This document shows, piece after piece, positions 1-8,415 of a DNA stretch of 35,416 nucleotides. A model generated the notes under the pieces. The model saw only the letters and a list, made by a program, of their open reading frames with translations. It did no database searches and was not told the DNA's origin. Numbering within the stretch: the first letter of the stretch is position 1; every line of letters begins with the position of its first letter. Position numbers and translations under genes: made by a program. This DNA comes from Pseudomonadota bacterium (GTDB taxonomy: Bacteria; Pseudomonadota; Alphaproteobacteria; Geminicoccales; Geminicoccaceae), in assembly GCA_030549795.1 (NCBI GenBank), contig JAUQQO010000056.1, forward strand, positions 1 through 35,416. The letters run 5' to 3'.

Positions 1-538
1 CAACAGAAGCCCAAAACCCCCATCAGAGCCCAACAGCCAGGCGCCCTGCCAACGCGGACACCCCGCGCCGCCGCCTGCACATCCCTACCACCACACTCTG
101 TCCAAAGAGCATGCCGACTGCTTCCGAGCCCTCACGGGCTCACAGTCATTCGCACCTCGGCGAGGAGGCGCAAAATTCATATTTAGAGCAGCCGACCCTT
201 GCCCGCAAGGGGCTTTGATCGCTTCCGTCGGCGGATCGCAACCGCGCTCGCACCGACCGGACGCCTGCGCATTTAGTGAGCCTTCTCTGCGGCCGCAAGG
301 GGGTTTCGTCGCACACCCGTCACAGAGCCGGTCGCGATCGCCCCGCCTCGCGCTCGGGCGAACATCCACCACCTTCGCCCGCGACAGGCCCCGCACCCCG
401 CTCCTGACGGGCTCGCGCGCGCACCGCGCCGTCATAGCGCGACCGCATCGCGCTTTTGGACTCGCTCGCCGGTTCCTGCGCGCCCGCCGGCGACGCTCGT
501 GCAGACGGCGAAGAGAACAGCGTCCCGGGCGCGGTGTA
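1..538. repeat. Gene-free region with degenerate stem-loop repeats
   Basis: I see no convincing gene here: open frames on both strands are GC-driven and lack recognisable domains or ribosome sites. The region does contain related short units. Two are clear: one around 180-230 and one around 271-320, exactly 90 bases apart at the shared core CCGCAAGGGG (203-212 and 293-302). Both are preceded by ATTTAG plus a GAGCC-like block and followed by a TTT..TCGC block. The first can fold as CCCTTG/CAAGGG (196-211); the second contains the palindrome TGCGGCCGCA (288-297). Two weaker relatives are at about 130-150 (GAGCCC-TCAC-GGGCTC hairpin) and about 400-425 (CCTGACGGGCTC). Their role is unknown; they could be a dispersed genomic repeat family or structured RNA pieces. 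The region lies downstream of the first TRAP operon and could also hold its transcription end. Confidence 0.4.
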
Positions 539-1834
539 TCAACCCATGTAACCGAAGCGACGCGGCAGCCACAAGACGAGATCGGGGAAAGCGATCAACG
601 TTGCGAGCGCCACGATCAAGACGAGGATGAAGGGGGTAAGATAGCGGATGATCTCGCGCAAGGGCGTGCCGGTGAGCGCCGAGATCACGAACAGGAGCAT
701 CCCATAAGGAGGCGTGATCAGGCCGATCATACAGTTGATGACCGCTACGACCCCGAAGTGCACGAGATCGATGCCCAAAGCCTCGCAAGCCGGAAGGAAA
801 AGCGGCAAAATAACGAGGATGATCGTGGCCGCATCGAGCAGACAACCCAGCGCCAACAGCAAGACGTTGACCGCGAACAAAAATAGGAGCGGCGAAACCT
901 CAAGGCCTGCGAGGATGGAAGAGAGCTTATGCGGTATCCGCTCAGAAGCGACGATGTAATTGAAGATGAGCGCGCAGCCGATGACGATGCCCACCGTCGC
1001 CGCTTGCCGCGCGCTCAACACCAATTGCGACCACAACTGTATAAAGCTCATCGAGCGGTAGAAGAGCGCTGAAATCACAAGAGCATAGAGCGCCGCGATG
1101 GAAGCCGCCTCGGTCGGCGTGGCTGCGCCACCGTAAATCCCTCCGAGGAGAATGATCGGCATCAACAGCGCCGGAAATGCCTCTAAGGTTCGCCGCGGGA
1201 GCATGCGTAAGGGCACGGGGTCCTCGCGCGCGATGGCGAGCCGCACCGCCATCACCCGGTTGAGCGCCATGAGCGCAGCGGCGATAAGCAAGCCCGGAAT
1301 GACACCGCCCAGGAACAAAAAGCCGATCGACTGATCGGAGACGAGCGCGTACATCACCATTGGGATGGAGGGCGGGATGATCGGCCCAATCGTCGCCGAA
1401 GCGACCGTCAAGGCGGCGGCATAGCCCCGCGGGTAGCGGCCGCTCGTGGTCATCATCTCCATAATGAGCTTGCCCACACCCGCGGCATCCGCCACCGCCG
1501 AACCCGACATGCCGGCGAAGATCACCGAAGCAACCACATTGACATGCCCCAGCCCGCCGCGGAATCGGCCCACCACAGCATTGCAGAAGGCCAAAAGACG
1601 TTCGCTTACCGTTCCCGCGTTCATGATGTTGGCGGCCGCGACGAACAAAGGCACTGCCAACAGCACGTAACCGTCGTAGAGCGATTGCACGAGTTGTTCT
1701 GTAGCCAGCGCAAGGTCCGCGCCTTGAACCGCGAGATACACGACGGCGGCGACGAAGAGCGCGTGCGCGATCGGCGCTCCCAACGCGGCGAGCACGAAGA
1801 CCGTGGCGATGCAGGCTAAAAACGCGCTGCTCAT
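539..1834 (-). CDS. dctM: TRAP transporter large permease (DctM family)
   Basis: Membrane subunit that carries the substrate through the inner membrane in a Na+-coupled tripartite ATP-independent periplasmic transporter. At about 431 residues it is normal length for DctM and is hydrophobic throughout, with roughly a dozen membrane segments. Family motifs seen include GMSGSAVADAAGVG near residue 108 and IGLITPPYG near residue 370. The start is chosen at the ATG at 1834 because it shares one base with the dctQ stop (TGATG), the usual translational coupling; a GTG one codon upstream is also in frame. It is the last gene of a dctP-dctQ-dctM operon. The substrate is not evident from the permease; the binding protein suggests a small carboxylate. 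Confidence in the family is high. Confidence 0.93.
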   Translation of the reverse strand: MSSAFLACIATVFVLAALGAPIAHALFVAAVVYLAVQGADLALATEQLVQSLYDGYVLLAVPLFVAAANIMNAGTVSERLLAFCNAVVGRFRGGLGHVNVVASVIFAGMSGSAVADAAGVGKLIMEMMTTSGRYPRGYAAALTVASATIGPIIPPSIPMVMYALVSDQSIGFLFLGGVIPGLLIAAALMALNRVMAVRLAIAREDPVPLRMLPRRTLEAFPALLMPIILLGGIYGGAATPTEAASIAALYALVISALFYRSMSFIQLWSQLVLSARQAATVGIVIGCALIFNYIVASERIPHKLSSILAGLEVSPLLFLFAVNVLLLALGCLLDAATIILVILPLFLPACEALGIDLVHFGVVAVINCMIGLITPPYGMLLFVISALTGTPLREIIRYLTPFILVLIVALATLIAFPDLVLWLPRRFGYMG

Positions 1835-2358
1835 CACTTCGCGGCGGCGCTGAACCGCTCCTCGCTCGGCTCGCGAGGGACATCACCCTTTTTTACAAGC
1901 CGCCATAGAACCCAGAGTTGGCGCGCCGCCATCGCGATGGCAAAGACGAGGGAAACCGCGAACACATAGGATAAGGGAATGCGCAGGGTGGCGCTGCGCT
2001 TGATGCGATAGAAGCTCACATACTCCCAGCTCGGCTCGATGACGGCCGCAAAGCCCGAGAATAGAGCGAGCGCAACCGCAATGCCCGCCAAGCGGCGCGC
2101 GCGCCGCGGCAGTTTTTGGAGGAGCAGATCAAAGCGCACATGCTCCCGCTCGGGCACGCTTAATGCGGCTCCGAGCAGGACGAGCCACAACCACATGGTC
2201 AAGCACAGCTCGACCGTCCAGCCCAAAGGCCAGTTGAGCAGGTAGCGAAAGGCGATCTGGAGAACGAAGATCGCAAAGAGCGCGGCGAGCAGAGCACCTA
2301 CGAGCGCATCTGCCGCGCCGCGCAGCGCAAGAACAAAACGATGCCAGCGCGAGCTCAA
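1834..2358 (-). CDS. dctQ: TRAP transporter small permease (DctQ family)
   Basis: Small membrane subunit of the TRAP transporter, about 174 residues with four hydrophobic segments, the usual DctQ topology. The segment around residues 40-60 (LLNWPLGWTVELCLTMWLW) matches the typical DctQ pattern of an aromatic-rich second helix with an acidic residue. It is thought to link the binding protein to the large permease. The start is a TTG that overlaps the dctP stop by four bases (TTGA); no better ATG lies near, so translation is probably coupled to dctP. Its stop shares a base with the dctM start. The C-terminal tail (about 25 residues) is charged and cytoplasmic. Confidence 0.88.
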   Translation of the reverse strand: MSSRWHRFVLALRGAADALVGALLAALFAIFVLQIAFRYLLNWPLGWTVELCLTMWLWLVLLGAALSVPEREHVRFDLLLQKLPRRARRLAGIAVALALFSGFAAVIEPSWEYVSFYRIKRSATLRIPLSYVFAVSLVFAIAMAARQLWVLWRLVKKGDVPREPSEERFSAAAK

Positions 2359-3350
2359 AGCGCGTTGATTCTCTCGAGGATTCCCGGAGGCCAGGACTTG
2401 GCGTAGGGCGAATCGAGGTATGCCTTCTGCACGCGGGCGCGGAACGCTGCTACATCCGGCTCGTAGACCTCCAATCCTTTCTCTTTGAAGAACTGGACGA
2501 GCTCCGCTTCGAGCGCGAGCTGTCGCTGACGCGCGAGTTCGGCCGCATCATCCGCCGCTTTTTGCGTGATCTTCTGTTGTTCGGGTGTAAGCCTGTCCCA
2601 CACCTTCTTTGAAAAAGCCAGGTAGTTCAAATCGACGAGATGTGAGGTGAGTACGATCTGTTTGGTGACCTCATAGAATTTCGAATCTTTGACCGTCGGC
2701 AGCGGATTGTCCTGCGCGTCGATGGCTCCGGTCTGCAGGGCCGTGTACACCTCGGTGAACGCCATCGGCACGGGGTTGGCACCCAGCGCCTTGCCCAAGA
2801 ACTGCCAGGCGTCGGTGGGCGGCATACGCAGCTTGACCCCGGCCAAATCATCGGGGGTGCGGATCTTTTTATCGGTGCGCAAATTCAGCTGGCGACGGCC
2901 CAGGTACATGACCGTCAAGAGTTTCACCCCGAGCTCTTTTTCTGCCTTCTCTTTGAAAGGCTGCATCAGGGGATCGTTGAACACGCGCACCTGATGCGCC
3001 GCATCGCGGTGCACGTAGCCAGCGGTGAAGACCGAGAACTCGGGGAAGAAAGTGGCGAGCTCTTGGGCCGAGGTAATGGCCATCTCGAGATTGCCGCGCG
3101 CGATCGCCTCGAGCTCGGTTGCCTGTTTAAACAAGGTGCCGTTGTAGTGCGGCTCGTAAATCGCAAACGCTGAGACCGCCGGTGCGAACACTTCTTCGAG
3201 AGCACGGCAGCGCTGGTCGGTGGGTGTGGCCACCGTCGACAGGCGAAGTCGCACCTTCTCGGCCGCACCACCGCGACGCCCGAGAAGGAACGAGGCACCC
3301 ACCATGCTCACGCCCGAGAGCACAGAGCGGCGTGACGCGATAACCTGCAT
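2355..3350 (-). CDS. dctP: TRAP transporter substrate-binding protein (DctP family)
   Basis: Periplasmic binding protein of about 331 residues that captures the substrate and delivers it to DctQM. The N-terminus (SRRSVLSGVSMVGASFLLG) has a twin-arginine-like motif before a hydrophobic stretch, so Tat export is possible; the mature part starts near residue 30. DctP hallmarks are visible: LAGVKLRMPPTDAWQ with the ligand-binding Arg near residue 175, NPVPMAFTEVYTALQTGAIDAQDNPL near 190-215, and the helical C-terminal dimer/hinge region. This is the classic DctP/SiaP-like branch, so C4-dicarboxylates or similar acids are plausible ligands. A strong Shine-Dalgarno sequence (GGGAGG) sits about ten bases before the ATG. 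First gene of the operon; the promoter should lie in 3351-3500. Confidence 0.93.
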   Translation of the reverse strand: MQVIASRRSVLSGVSMVGASFLLGRRGGAAEKVRLRLSTVATPTDQRCRALEEVFAPAVSAFAIYEPHYNGTLFKQATELEAIARGNLEMAITSAQELATFFPEFSVFTAGYVHRDAAHQVRVFNDPLMQPFKEKAEKELGVKLLTVMYLGRRQLNLRTDKKIRTPDDLAGVKLRMPPTDAWQFLGKALGANPVPMAFTEVYTALQTGAIDAQDNPLPTVKDSKFYEVTKQIVLTSHLVDLNYLAFSKKVWDRLTPEQQKITQKAADDAAELARQRQLALEAELVQFFKEKGLEVYEPDVAAFRARVQKAYLDSPYAKSWPPGILERINAL

Positions 3351-3560
3351 TGGTCTTTGGCCTCCCTCCCTTCGACCCCCCGAGCCGCAAGCGAGCGGTC
3401 TTCAAGACCGATCGCGGCCGGATTCGCTCGCGCGCGTGCGGACGCTACCGGCAAGCACGGGAAACGCCAAGCCCGACGATGCGGCGCCGCTGTGGTCCTC
3501 GAGCCGCACGTGGACGAGCATTGAGCTGGGAGAAGAACCGGCGGGGACGTCTGGCCATCG

Positions 3561-3587
3561 GCTGCCGATCCCATTTTTGCCGGCAGC
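3561..3587 (-). terminator. Possible stem-loop downstream of the AsmA gene
   Basis: An inverted repeat GCTGCCG / CGGCAGC (seven pairs, 13-base loop) lies about 35-60 bases past the stop of the AsmA-family gene, in the direction of its transcription. There is no clear U tract after it, so it may be a weak or Rho-assisted terminator or only chance in GC-rich DNA. The rest of 3351-3620 holds no gene I can support; it should contain the promoter of the dctPQM operon. Confidence 0.25.
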
Positions 3588-3620
3588 GCCCAAGAGGAGA
3601 AGCTAGGCCTCGTGCCTGCT

Positions 3621-5390
3621 TTAGCGCCCGAACAGACCCTCCAGCCCCCGCCGCAAGACATCGGCGCCCGGCAGAGCGGGCGGTCCCTCGGCCGGCTTTT
3701 GGCCTGCGCCGGCGACCGGCGCCAGACAGGGGTTGTCGGAAACCCCGAGCTCGGCGAAAGCGGCGAGTGCGGCGGGCGGAAAGACCAAAGCGCCCAATAG
3801 GCCAAGGGCGGCGCGGCGCGCCGCTTCCCGTTGATCGAGGGCGAAGCGCGGTTGTGCAAGCGTACCCCGCACGCGCACGGGAACGATGAAGGTGAGCGTC
3901 GCCGCTCGCGCGCGCGGAACGAGCGTGAGATCGAGGCGCTCGGTTGCGAGATCGATGCGACCTTCGGCAATCAGCCGCGCGGCTTCGGTCTCGAGCACAG
4001 CGGTTCTGGTCTCGACCACACCGGCGCGCAGGGGCAAGTCGACAACCGCGCAGCGCAGCGGCACCCACTCGCCGCGCCGCTCGCTTACGAGTTCCAAGAC
4101 GAGCTCGCGCACGCCTCCCGCCAAGCGATCGAGCGCGGCGAGCGCGATGCGGCCGCGGCCCAGGGCAGCGGTGAGCCGGCCATCGAGGGACGCAACCAGG
4201 GTCCTTATCGTCCGCCCCTGTCCCGTGACCGCAAGGGCGAGATCGAGGGGAGCTTCGATGGAGACCGGCTGTCCGAGCGCACGCTCAAGTTCGCTCACCG
4301 CAACCCCTTTCAGCGCCAGATCGAGTTCGAGCGCCGGCTCGGGCGCGCCGGCATCGAGCGCAAGCCGGCCCTTGACCGTCCCGCCCGCGAACTGCGCCGA
4401 AAGCGGAAGTGTAAGGCGAGCGTTCGCGAGCTCGAGCGGCCCCCGCACCCATTGCAGAGCCGCTCCGTTCAGCTGCAGCTTTTCCACCACGAGCTCGAGC
4501 GCGAGCTCGATCCCCCGCAGAGCCGTAACATCGAGCGTGCGATCCGGTATCAAAAAGCGCGGCTCGTCCTGTTCGGCGCGTGGTGCGGGGGCGGTTTGCC
4601 CGCCGGAGAGAAGCGCCGCCAACCGTAGGGGAGCCAAGTGCCGGCTCTGAAGGCGCCCCGAAAGCCGCGGCCGCGGTCCGCCCAGCTCGAGCGCGAGCTT
4701 GCCCTCGAGATCGTCTTCGCCCAGGCGCAGCGCAAAGGGTTCGAGCTCAACGCTGGCGCGCGTTACCAAACCACTCAGTGGTGTGAGCCCAAAACGCAGC
4801 GTCCACTCTGTTCCCTCCAGGATTCCCGAAGCGTCGAGCTCCATTCGGTCGTTTTGATCGGAAACGGAAGCCTCAAGGCGAGTGATCTCGACCCGCCGAG
4901 GCGAGCCGCCCTCAAGGCGCGGCAGTTCCAGCCGCAGCCGCTCGGCGCGGAGGATGCCGATGCGCGGGACGAGCGCACCGCGCCCGCCGGATCCGCTGTT
5001 GCCTGTGGGCTCCGTCTGCCCGGGTGGAGCACGGGTAAAAAGCGCGGCTGCGATCGTGGCGTCGGCGAGGCTCACCTCATCGAGCTCGATCTTTCCGCGC
5101 AGAAGCGGCCCCAGCGCGGGGCGGACTTCCAGCCGCCCGATCCGAAGAAGATCGGCCGACGTCGCATCCTGCCCGTCGCCGATCCGCAACCCTTCAACGA
5201 CAAGGCTCGGGGCCGGCGACCATCGCAGCGCAAGCGAGCCTTCGATCGCAACCGGGCGCGCCAGTGCACGGCTCGCCGCCGCTTCAAGATGTGGCGTGAA
5301 CAAGCGCGCGCCTTGAAGCGCAACGAACGCGATCGCCGCGACCGCGAGCAGGGCGATGAGAGAGAGCGAGATCCCCATAATGCGGCGCAT
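3621..5390 (-). CDS. AsmA-family protein
   Basis: A 589-residue protein anchored by one N-terminal membrane helix (residues about 5-28), with the rest predicted periplasmic. The AsmA N-terminal signature is visible just after the helix (ARPVAIEGSLALRWSPAPSL, then VEGLRIGDG), and the C-terminal AsmA repeat is present (EGRIDLATERLDLTLVPR near residue 475, then a VRVRGTLAQPRFALD segment). AsmA-like proteins form bridge- or groove-like beta structures and are linked to phospholipid movement and outer-membrane assembly. Length is typical for the mid-sized alphaproteobacterial members. The start is well supported by AGGAGG six bases upstream of the ATG at 5390. It stands alone, divergent from rpmF. 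The exact lipid substrate is unknown. Confidence 0.85.
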   Translation of the reverse strand: MRRIMGISLSLIALLAVAAIAFVALQGARLFTPHLEAAASRALARPVAIEGSLALRWSPAPSLVVEGLRIGDGQDATSADLLRIGRLEVRPALGPLLRGKIELDEVSLADATIAAALFTRAPPGQTEPTGNSGSGGRGALVPRIGILRAERLRLELPRLEGGSPRRVEITRLEASVSDQNDRMELDASGILEGTEWTLRFGLTPLSGLVTRASVELEPFALRLGEDDLEGKLALELGGPRPRLSGRLQSRHLAPLRLAALLSGGQTAPAPRAEQDEPRFLIPDRTLDVTALRGIELALELVVEKLQLNGAALQWVRGPLELANARLTLPLSAQFAGGTVKGRLALDAGAPEPALELDLALKGVAVSELERALGQPVSIEAPLDLALAVTGQGRTIRTLVASLDGRLTAALGRGRIALAALDRLAGGVRELVLELVSERRGEWVPLRCAVVDLPLRAGVVETRTAVLETEAARLIAEGRIDLATERLDLTLVPRARAATLTFIVPVRVRGTLAQPRFALDQREAARRAALGLLGALVFPPAALAAFAELGVSDNPCLAPVAGAGQKPAEGPPALPGADVLRRGLEGLFGR

Positions 5391-5737
5391 CGCGTACCTC
5401 CTCAGGGCCGGTCGCGCTACGATCCCGGCACGCGTTTCTTATTCGCATCGGGAGCAGGAGGTGAGGGCCGATTGTCGGCCTTCCTGACCCATCGCGTATT
5501 GAAGCGCCCGGTCTTGGCGCAGCTCTGCTCGAAGCGGAGACCGAAACGCACGAACCTTGCTGCCGCGATGTGCCGTTGCCGGCCGAGGACAGCGTCGCAC
5601 CCCACCTCTTGGGAAGCCTCTCGAGCCTTGACCCCGATCGTCTTATCCGGTAACCGCGCGTCTGCACAGCTTCCGCCAGCTGCGCGACCATGGAGTTTTG
5701 TCCGCCGCGCGCGGCGAGCGTCCGCGAGGGTCCGTCG
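5391..5737. other. Intergenic region between asmA-like gene and rpmF
   Basis: This 347-base gap separates two divergent genes and should carry both promoters. I could not pick a convincing -10/-35 pair. On the minus strand a frame ending at 5417, only 27 bases before the AsmA start, has coding-like third-position GC over its last 70 or so codons, but it has no good start codon with a ribosome site and no recognisable family, and its upstream part runs antisense to rpmF. I do not annotate it as a gene. Confidence 0.5.
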
Positions 5738-5941
5738 ATGGCCGTTCCCAAGAAAAAGATCTCGAAATCGCGCCGCGACATGCGTCGCTCGCACCTGGCG
5801 CTTTCCATGCCGACTTGGGTCGAGGACAAGGAAACCGGCGAGTTCCGCCGCCCCCATCACATCGACCTCAAGACCGGGCGCTACCGCGGCCGTCAGGTGC
5901 TCATCCAAAAGGAAAAGCCGAGCGAGGAAACAACGGAATAG
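5738..5941 (+). CDS. rpmF: 50S ribosomal protein L32
   Basis: A 67-residue ribosomal protein of the large subunit. The sequence begins [19 protein letters not shown] and carries [19 protein letters not shown], which is the alphaproteobacterial form of L32. It contains no cysteines, so it is the zinc-free type. The open frame extends 16 codons upstream, but the true start is the ATG at 5738: it matches the invariant MAVP N-terminus and has GAGGG about six bases before it. It is divergent from the AsmA gene and is the only gene on the plus strand in the first 14 kb. This gene is the main evidence for the class of the organism. Confidence 0.96.
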   Translation: MAVPKKKISKSRRDMRRSHLALSMPTWVEDKETGEFRRPHHIDLKTGRYRGRQVLIQKEKPSEETTE

Positions 5942-6040
5942 CGCGCCGCACGCATCGAGCGCAACGACGCCGCTACGACCCCCGCGCTCAGCTGTTTGCC
6001 TTGTGCATCCATCCGATCTGCAAAGGCACGCGGGATCACT

Positions 6041-7153
6041 CTAAGAGCCGAACCGGCGCAGGCTCATCGCCTTCTCGACCCGCTCGCGCGCGAGTGCTTC
6101 CGCGGCGTGGCGCGTTGCGATGCGCTCGCGCCGGGCGCGCGTGAGTACGGCCTCGGTATTGGCGCGGATCTTCTCGGCGATCAGCGCGAGCGCCTGGGCT
6201 TCACTGCCGCCGGCATATTCGACGGCGGCGCAGATCACACCGCCCGCATTGGCGATGAAATCGGGAACAAGGAGTACCCCGCGGGCCTCGAGCTCCGCCT
6301 CGGCTTTCGGGGTGATCGGGATGTTGGCGCCGCTTACCACGATCGCGGCGCGCAGCCGATCGACGTTGCCCTCGTGGATGACGTCGGGGCGCGCCGCCGG
6401 GATCCAGATCTCGCAGGGTACTTCGAGGATGGCCGAGAGCGATTCGGCGCGTCCGCCCGAAAAGCGCGCAACCGGCTCGCCCTTGGCCTTATGAGCGAGC
6501 AACGCGACGACATCGAGCCCCTGCTCGTTCACGATCGTGCCCTTGCTGTCGCTCACCGCGACGATGCGGCAACCCCGCTCGGCGAGCCGTCGGGCAGCGT
6601 GCCGCCCCACCGCACCAAAACCCTGAATCGCCACCCGCGCCCCTTCAAGCGCGATCCCGGCGAAGCGGCAGGCGACCTCACAGGCAACCGCAAGACCGTG
6701 GCCGGTGGCCCCAATCTCGTCTAAGGGAATGCCGCCGAGCTCACGCGGCAACCCGACAGCGCGCCCGATCTCGTCGTGGACCCAGGCCATGGCGCGCTCG
6801 TCCGTGCCCATGTCGGGACCGGGAATGTAGCGCGTGAGATCGCGGATGGCGCAGGCGAAGGCGCGCAAGAGCCGCTCTTTTTCGGCGAGCGGCATGGCCG
6901 GGTCGGCGCGGATGACTGCCTTGCCACCGCCATGGCGCAGGCCGGCGGCGGCGTTTTTGAAGGTCATGGCGCGCGCAAGTCGAAAACATTCCTCGGTGGT
7001 CACATCAAGAGCCATGCGAACCCCGCCGATCGCCGGCCCGCAGGCGGTGTTGTCGATCACCACCACCGCTTCGAGACCAAGGCGCGGACGCCAGAGGTGG
7101 ACCACCTGCTCGGGACCGAGTGCGTCTTCGAAACCGAACCATCCGCCCGCCAT
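6041..7153 (-). CDS. Glu/Leu/Phe/Val family amino-acid dehydrogenase
   Basis: NAD(P)-dependent oxidative deaminase of about 370 residues that interconverts an amino acid and its 2-oxoacid plus ammonia. Seen in the sequence: substrate-binding Lys66 (TFKNAAAG), Lys78 in GGGKAVI, the catalytic Asp114 in PGPDMGT, and the dinucleotide-binding IQGFGAVGRHAA near residue 195. Length is nearer leucine/valine dehydrogenases (about 365) than glutamate dehydrogenases (410-450). It is the last gene of a run with E1 alpha, E1 beta and E2 of a 2-oxoacid dehydrogenase (73-base gap after E2). That context favours branched-chain amino acids, giving 2-oxoacids to the complex, but glutamate cannot be excluded. 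Confidence 0.85.
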   Translation of the reverse strand: MAGGWFGFEDALGPEQVVHLWRPRLGLEAVVVIDNTACGPAIGGVRMALDVTTEECFRLARAMTFKNAAAGLRHGGGKAVIRADPAMPLAEKERLLRAFACAIRDLTRYIPGPDMGTDERAMAWVHDEIGRAVGLPRELGGIPLDEIGATGHGLAVACEVACRFAGIALEGARVAIQGFGAVGRHAARRLAERGCRIVAVSDSKGTIVNEQGLDVVALLAHKAKGEPVARFSGGRAESLSAILEVPCEIWIPAARPDVIHEGNVDRLRAAIVVSGANIPITPKAEAELEARGVLLVPDFIANAGGVICAAVEYAGGSEAQALALIAEKIRANTEAVLTRARRERIATRHAAEALARERVEKAMSLRRFGS

Positions 7154-7226
7154 CCGTTGTGCCTCCCTTCGCTGATTGGTCGCACCCGTGTCTCGGTTGG
7201 CCCGTGCCGTTGGCGTGCGTGCGCCC

Positions 7227-8348
7227 TCAATCTGGCAATTCCAGATCGGCGATCGCAGCCTGAAGAAAACGCGCCGCCTCGCCGCCGGTCACCGCGCGGT
7301 GGTCGAAGGTGAGCGACAGCGGCAACAGCCGGGTGATGCGGATCGCCCCGGCGCTCACCCGCACGCCCTCGTAGATCCGTCCGGCGCCCAAGATCGCGAC
7401 TTGCGGCGGCACCACCACGAGCTGGGCGAAGCGTCCGCCGAGCGTGCCGAAATTGGAGAGGGTGATCGTCGCTCCTTTGAGCTCGGCCAAGGGAATGGTG
7501 CGCGCGCGCACATCGCGCTTGAGCCGATCGAGCCCGGCGCGCAGATCGGCCGGCGTGCGGTTGGCCACATCGCGCAGGACCGGCACGATCAGCCCATCGG
7601 GAAGATCGACGGCTATTCCGACATCGATGCGCGATTCGAGCACCCGGCCTTCGGCCTCGGAGAGGAAACGGGCGTTGAGTGCCGGCTCGGCACGGCAGCC
7701 GGCGACGATCGCGCGGACAAGCCTAAGAGTGACATCAGTGCCCGGGCGCCAGCGGCCGACATCGGCCTCATCCACCACGGTTGCCGGCACGACCTCGGCG
7801 TGGGCGCGCGCCATGGTGCGCGCCATTGCCCGCCGCACCCCACGCAGCGGCAAGAGTTCGGGCGCGCGCTCGGGTTCGGGGGTAGCCGGTGCGGCCGCGC
7901 CGCGAGCCGCGGCTTCCACATCGGCAAGGGTGATCGTGCCCTCGGGTCCGCTGCCCACGACTCGCGCGAGGTCGACCCCGAGCTCGGCCGCCCGCCGCCG
8001 CACCGCAGGGGCAGCGCGGGTGGCTGCCGAGGCGACCCCCTCGCCCGCCGTCACGGTCGGGGCTTCCGGTGCGCGCGCGAGCTCGCCCACCACCGCCCCC
8101 GCATCCTCGCCGGTTCCCTCTTCGAACTCGACGAGCGGTGCTCCCACCTTCACCACGGTGCCGGGCTCGGCGAGCAGGGCCTTGATGCGCCCCGAGCGCG
8201 GCGAGGGCACCTCCACCACCGCCTTGTCGGTTTCGACCGACAATAGCGGCTGGTCGGCCACCACATGGTCGCCCGCGGCGACATGCCAGGCGACGATCTC
8301 CGCCTCTTCGAGCCCTTCACCGAGATCGGGCAGACGGAAGATGCTCAT
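7227..8348 (-). CDS. 2-oxoacid dehydrogenase E2 component (dihydrolipoyl acyltransferase)
   Basis: Core acyltransferase of a pyruvate or branched-chain 2-oxoacid dehydrogenase, 373 residues. Domain order: one lipoyl domain (residues 1-76, lipoylated Lys42 in ETDKAVVEV), an Ala/Pro-rich linker, a peripheral subunit-binding domain (about 112-148, PAVRRRAAELGVDLARVVGSG), and the catalytic CoA-dependent acyltransferase domain to the end. The active-site His is His350 in DHRAVTGGEA. The usual motif is HxxxDG; here the Asp position is Thr354, which may alter catalysis or mark a subfamily. It lies 67 bases after E1 beta in the same operon. No E3 gene is in the operon, so lipoamide dehydrogenase must come from elsewhere. 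Confidence 0.92.
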   Translation of the reverse strand: MSIFRLPDLGEGLEEAEIVAWHVAAGDHVVADQPLLSVETDKAVVEVPSPRSGRIKALLAEPGTVVKVGAPLVEFEEGTGEDAGAVVGELARAPEAPTVTAGEGVASAATRAAPAVRRRAAELGVDLARVVGSGPEGTITLADVEAAARGAAAPATPEPERAPELLPLRGVRRAMARTMARAHAEVVPATVVDEADVGRWRPGTDVTLRLVRAIVAGCRAEPALNARFLSEAEGRVLESRIDVGIAVDLPDGLIVPVLRDVANRTPADLRAGLDRLKRDVRARTIPLAELKGATITLSNFGTLGGRFAQLVVVPPQVAILGAGRIYEGVRVSAGAIRITRLLPLSLTFDHRAVTGGEAARFLQAAIADLELPD

Positions 8349-8415
8349 GGCGGCTCCGCATGCGGGCGCGCCAACGGCTGAGGCGCGTTTTCAAGCCGAA
8401 GCGGGAGGTGCGCCG

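Noticed and set aside
180-330. CRISPR array
   Set aside because: Only two clear units, 90 bases apart, with imperfect repeats and no regular spacers or cas genes.
85-435. 116-codon minus-strand frame
   Set aside because: Composed of the degenerate repeats; no domain and no ribosome site.
3402-3593. 63-codon minus-strand frame between AsmA and dctP
   Set aside because: No recognisable sequence, weak start, and it fills the probable promoter region of the TRAP operon.
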